Shown piece after piece: positions 5,836 to 6,536 of a DNA stretch of 6,536 nucleotides. This DNA comes from Gammaproteobacteria bacterium (GTDB lineage Bacteria; Pseudomonadota; Gammaproteobacteria; QNFN01), in NCBI GenBank assembly GCA_003645555.1, contig QNFN01000112.1, forward strand, positions 1-6,536, in the 5' to 3' direction. The notes beneath the pieces were generated by a model that made no database searches, had not been told where the DNA came from, and saw only the letters and a program-made list of their open reading frames with translations. A program made the translations under genes and the position numbers. The number at the start of each line of letters is the position of its first letter. The stretch's first letter is position 1.

Positions 5836-5916
5836 TATATGGTGATCCGGGGCGAAACGCGGCGATGATAGCGTATAACGTAGGGCAACTCACAGGGTGG
5901 CACGGGAAAGTGGTCG
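5836..5916. promoter_or_regulatory. bamE / fur divergent promoter region
   Basis: These 81 bases separate the two start codons. TATAAC (5874-5879) on the plus strand and TATCAT on the minus strand (complement of about 5864-5869) are adjacent back-to-back -10 candidates, so the promoters would overlap, as reported for omlA-fur in other gammaproteobacteria. Neither has a good -35. I looked for a 19-bp Fur box (GATAATGATAATCATTATC type) and do not see one; the ATGATAG near 5865 is only a fragment. The fur ribosome site is poor (GGAAAG about 8 nt before ATG). Confidence 0.45.
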
Positions 5917-6327
5917 ATGGATAACCGCGATCTCAAGAAAGCAGGCCTTAAGGTGACTCTGCCACGGGTCAAGATCCTGCGCGTTCTCGAGTCCCAGGCG
6001 GCCCGCCATCTGAGCGTCGACGAGATCTACCAGTTGTTGACGGCTGGCGGCGAGGAGGTCGGCCTGGCGACTGTCTACCGGGTGTTGACCCAGTTCGAAG
6101 GGGCCGGGCTGGTCATCAAGCACAATTTTGAAGGTGGGCAGGCGGTCTATGAACTGAACCAGGGCGAACATCACGACCACATTGTCTGCATCCGCTGCGG
6201 CCGGGTGGATGAGTTTGTCGATGAGCGGATCGAGACGCTGCAACAGACCATCGCCAGCGAGGCGGGCTACGAGATCACCGACCATCAGCTGACCATCCAC
6301 GGCCTCTGTCCGCGCTGTCGGGGCTGA
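5917..6327 (+). CDS. fur: Ferric uptake regulator Fur
   Basis: The protein has 136 residues, a normal Fur length. Fur binds Fe2+ and represses iron-uptake genes as a dimer. Residues 1-82 are the winged helix: LKKAGLKVTLPRVKIL (6-21), H31 and VDEIYQLL (34-41), then the recognition helix GLATVYRVLTQFEGAGLV (49-66). Residues 83-136 are the dimer and metal domain with HHDHIVCIRCGRV (85-97) and a C-terminal CPRC (131-134). By alignment to E. coli/Pseudomonas Fur, the site 2 ligands are H31, E79, H88 and E99, and the regulatory site ligands are H86 (or H85), D87, E106 and H123; all are present. Cys91/Cys94 and Cys131/Cys134 form two CXXC pairs suited to structural zinc. The HHDH plus spacing fits Fur rather than Zur or PerR. 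The gene is divergent from bamE; downstream lie two repeats and no gene. Confidence 0.96.
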   Translation: MDNRDLKKAGLKVTLPRVKILRVLESQAARHLSVDEIYQLLTAGGEEVGLATVYRVLTQFEGAGLVIKHNFEGGQAVYELNQGEHHDHIVCIRCGRVDEFVDERIETLQQTIASEAGYEITDHQLTIHGLCPRCRG

Positions 6328-6340
6328 CCCAGCGTCTTAC

Positions 6341-6484
6341 AACCGGCTGTTGAGACGTGCTCAGATGAGCGCGCGACCAGGGGAAATCACCAGGTAAAGC
6401 GCAGTTTACCGGGAATAAACGAGCATTTTGAGGCCAATTTTGACGCCGGATGGTGCCAGCTGAGTAGAATTTCAACAGCCTGTT
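6341..6484. repeat. Palindromic MITE/ERIC-like repeat, family C
   Basis: The outer 13 bases, AACCGGCTGTTGA at 6341-6353 and the complement of AACAGGCTGTTGA at 6472-6484, match at 12 positions. The centre has GTTTA (6404-6408) and TAAAC (6416-6420), whose midpoint 6412 equals that of the element (6412.5). Flanks of the two arms stay partly similar (CTCAG with following bases), so this too is an imperfect palindrome of about 144 bp. TTA occurs just outside or at both ends (6337-6339, 6483-6485) and might be a short target duplication. It starts 13 bases after the fur stop codon and may act as its transcript end. Confidence 0.7.
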
Positions 6485-6485
6485 A

Positions 6486-6536
6486 GGGAGCCTCTGATCA
6501 AGTCTGGACGAAGTAGATTGTGCTTCAGAGTGTTCA
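6486..6536 (+). repeat. Family B repeat, left half, cut by window end
   Basis: GGGAGCCTCTGATCAAG onward matches 5142-5192 at 46 of 51 bases; the five differences are all transitions. It begins directly after the right end of repeat C, so the two repeats abut or one inserted at the other's edge. Its right half lies outside the window. Confidence 0.85.

Noticed and set aside
5863..5881. Possible Fur box in the bamE/fur gap
   Set aside because: Only a short ATGATAG-like fragment is present; the 19-bp symmetric pattern is not matched well enough to claim autoregulation.
5890..6300. Minus-strand frame of 136 codons opposite fur
   Set aside because: It is a full shadow of the intact Fur gene.
1842..6536. 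CRISPR array
   Set aside because: The repeated sequences are inverted, differ in length and are kilobases apart; no regularly spaced direct repeats exist.

Overview
The window looks like a G+C-rich gammaproteobacterial chromosome. The grounds are a BamE lipoprotein, a class I Fur, the order smpB / ratA / bamE / fur (conserved around these genes in Pseudomonas and relatives, where rnfH also sits between ratA and bamE), and a ydbH-ydbL type locus. A Chromatiales-like sulfur-oxidiser relative is a guess from protein flavour, not something I can prove. No phage, CRISPR, transposase or tRNA/rRNA gene is visible.

Layout. (1) 1-2673, plus strand: the 3' part of a ydbH-like gene, a 164-bp palindromic repeat, then a lipoprotein gene whose product combines a YnbE-like N-terminus with a YdbL/DUF1318 domain. 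In E. coli the three separate proteins YdbH, YnbE and YdbL form or assist an inner-to-outer membrane lipid bridge. (2) 2674-3188: a strong 27-nt hairpin between convergent genes, then smpB on the minus strand. (3) 3189-5104: a divergent promoter gap with an 18-bp dyad, then an NSS/SNF-family sodium symporter gene overlapping ratA by 4 bp. (4) 5105-5334: a 161-bp palindromic repeat where rnfH would be expected. (5) 5335-6327: bamE (minus) and fur (plus), divergent. (6) 6328-6536: a third palindromic repeat of about 144 bp, abutting the left half of another copy of the 161-bp repeat, which runs off the window.

Functional themes are envelope homeostasis (YdbH/YnbE/YdbL, BamE), ribosome rescue (SmpB), a small-molecule symporter, a START-domain protein (RatA) and iron regulation (Fur). 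The genes are ordinary housekeeping. The unusual content lies in the gaps: three unrelated families of roughly 145-165 bp imperfect palindromes, each symmetric about its exact centre, occupy every non-promoter gap, while both divergent promoter gaps are free of them. Other points are the YnbE-YdbL fusion with an internal signal-peptidase-like site, the missing rnfH, and a possibly altered Na2 site in the transporter. No gap exceeds 300 bases; the longest is 1829-2097. I do not see a clearly new multi-gene system here.
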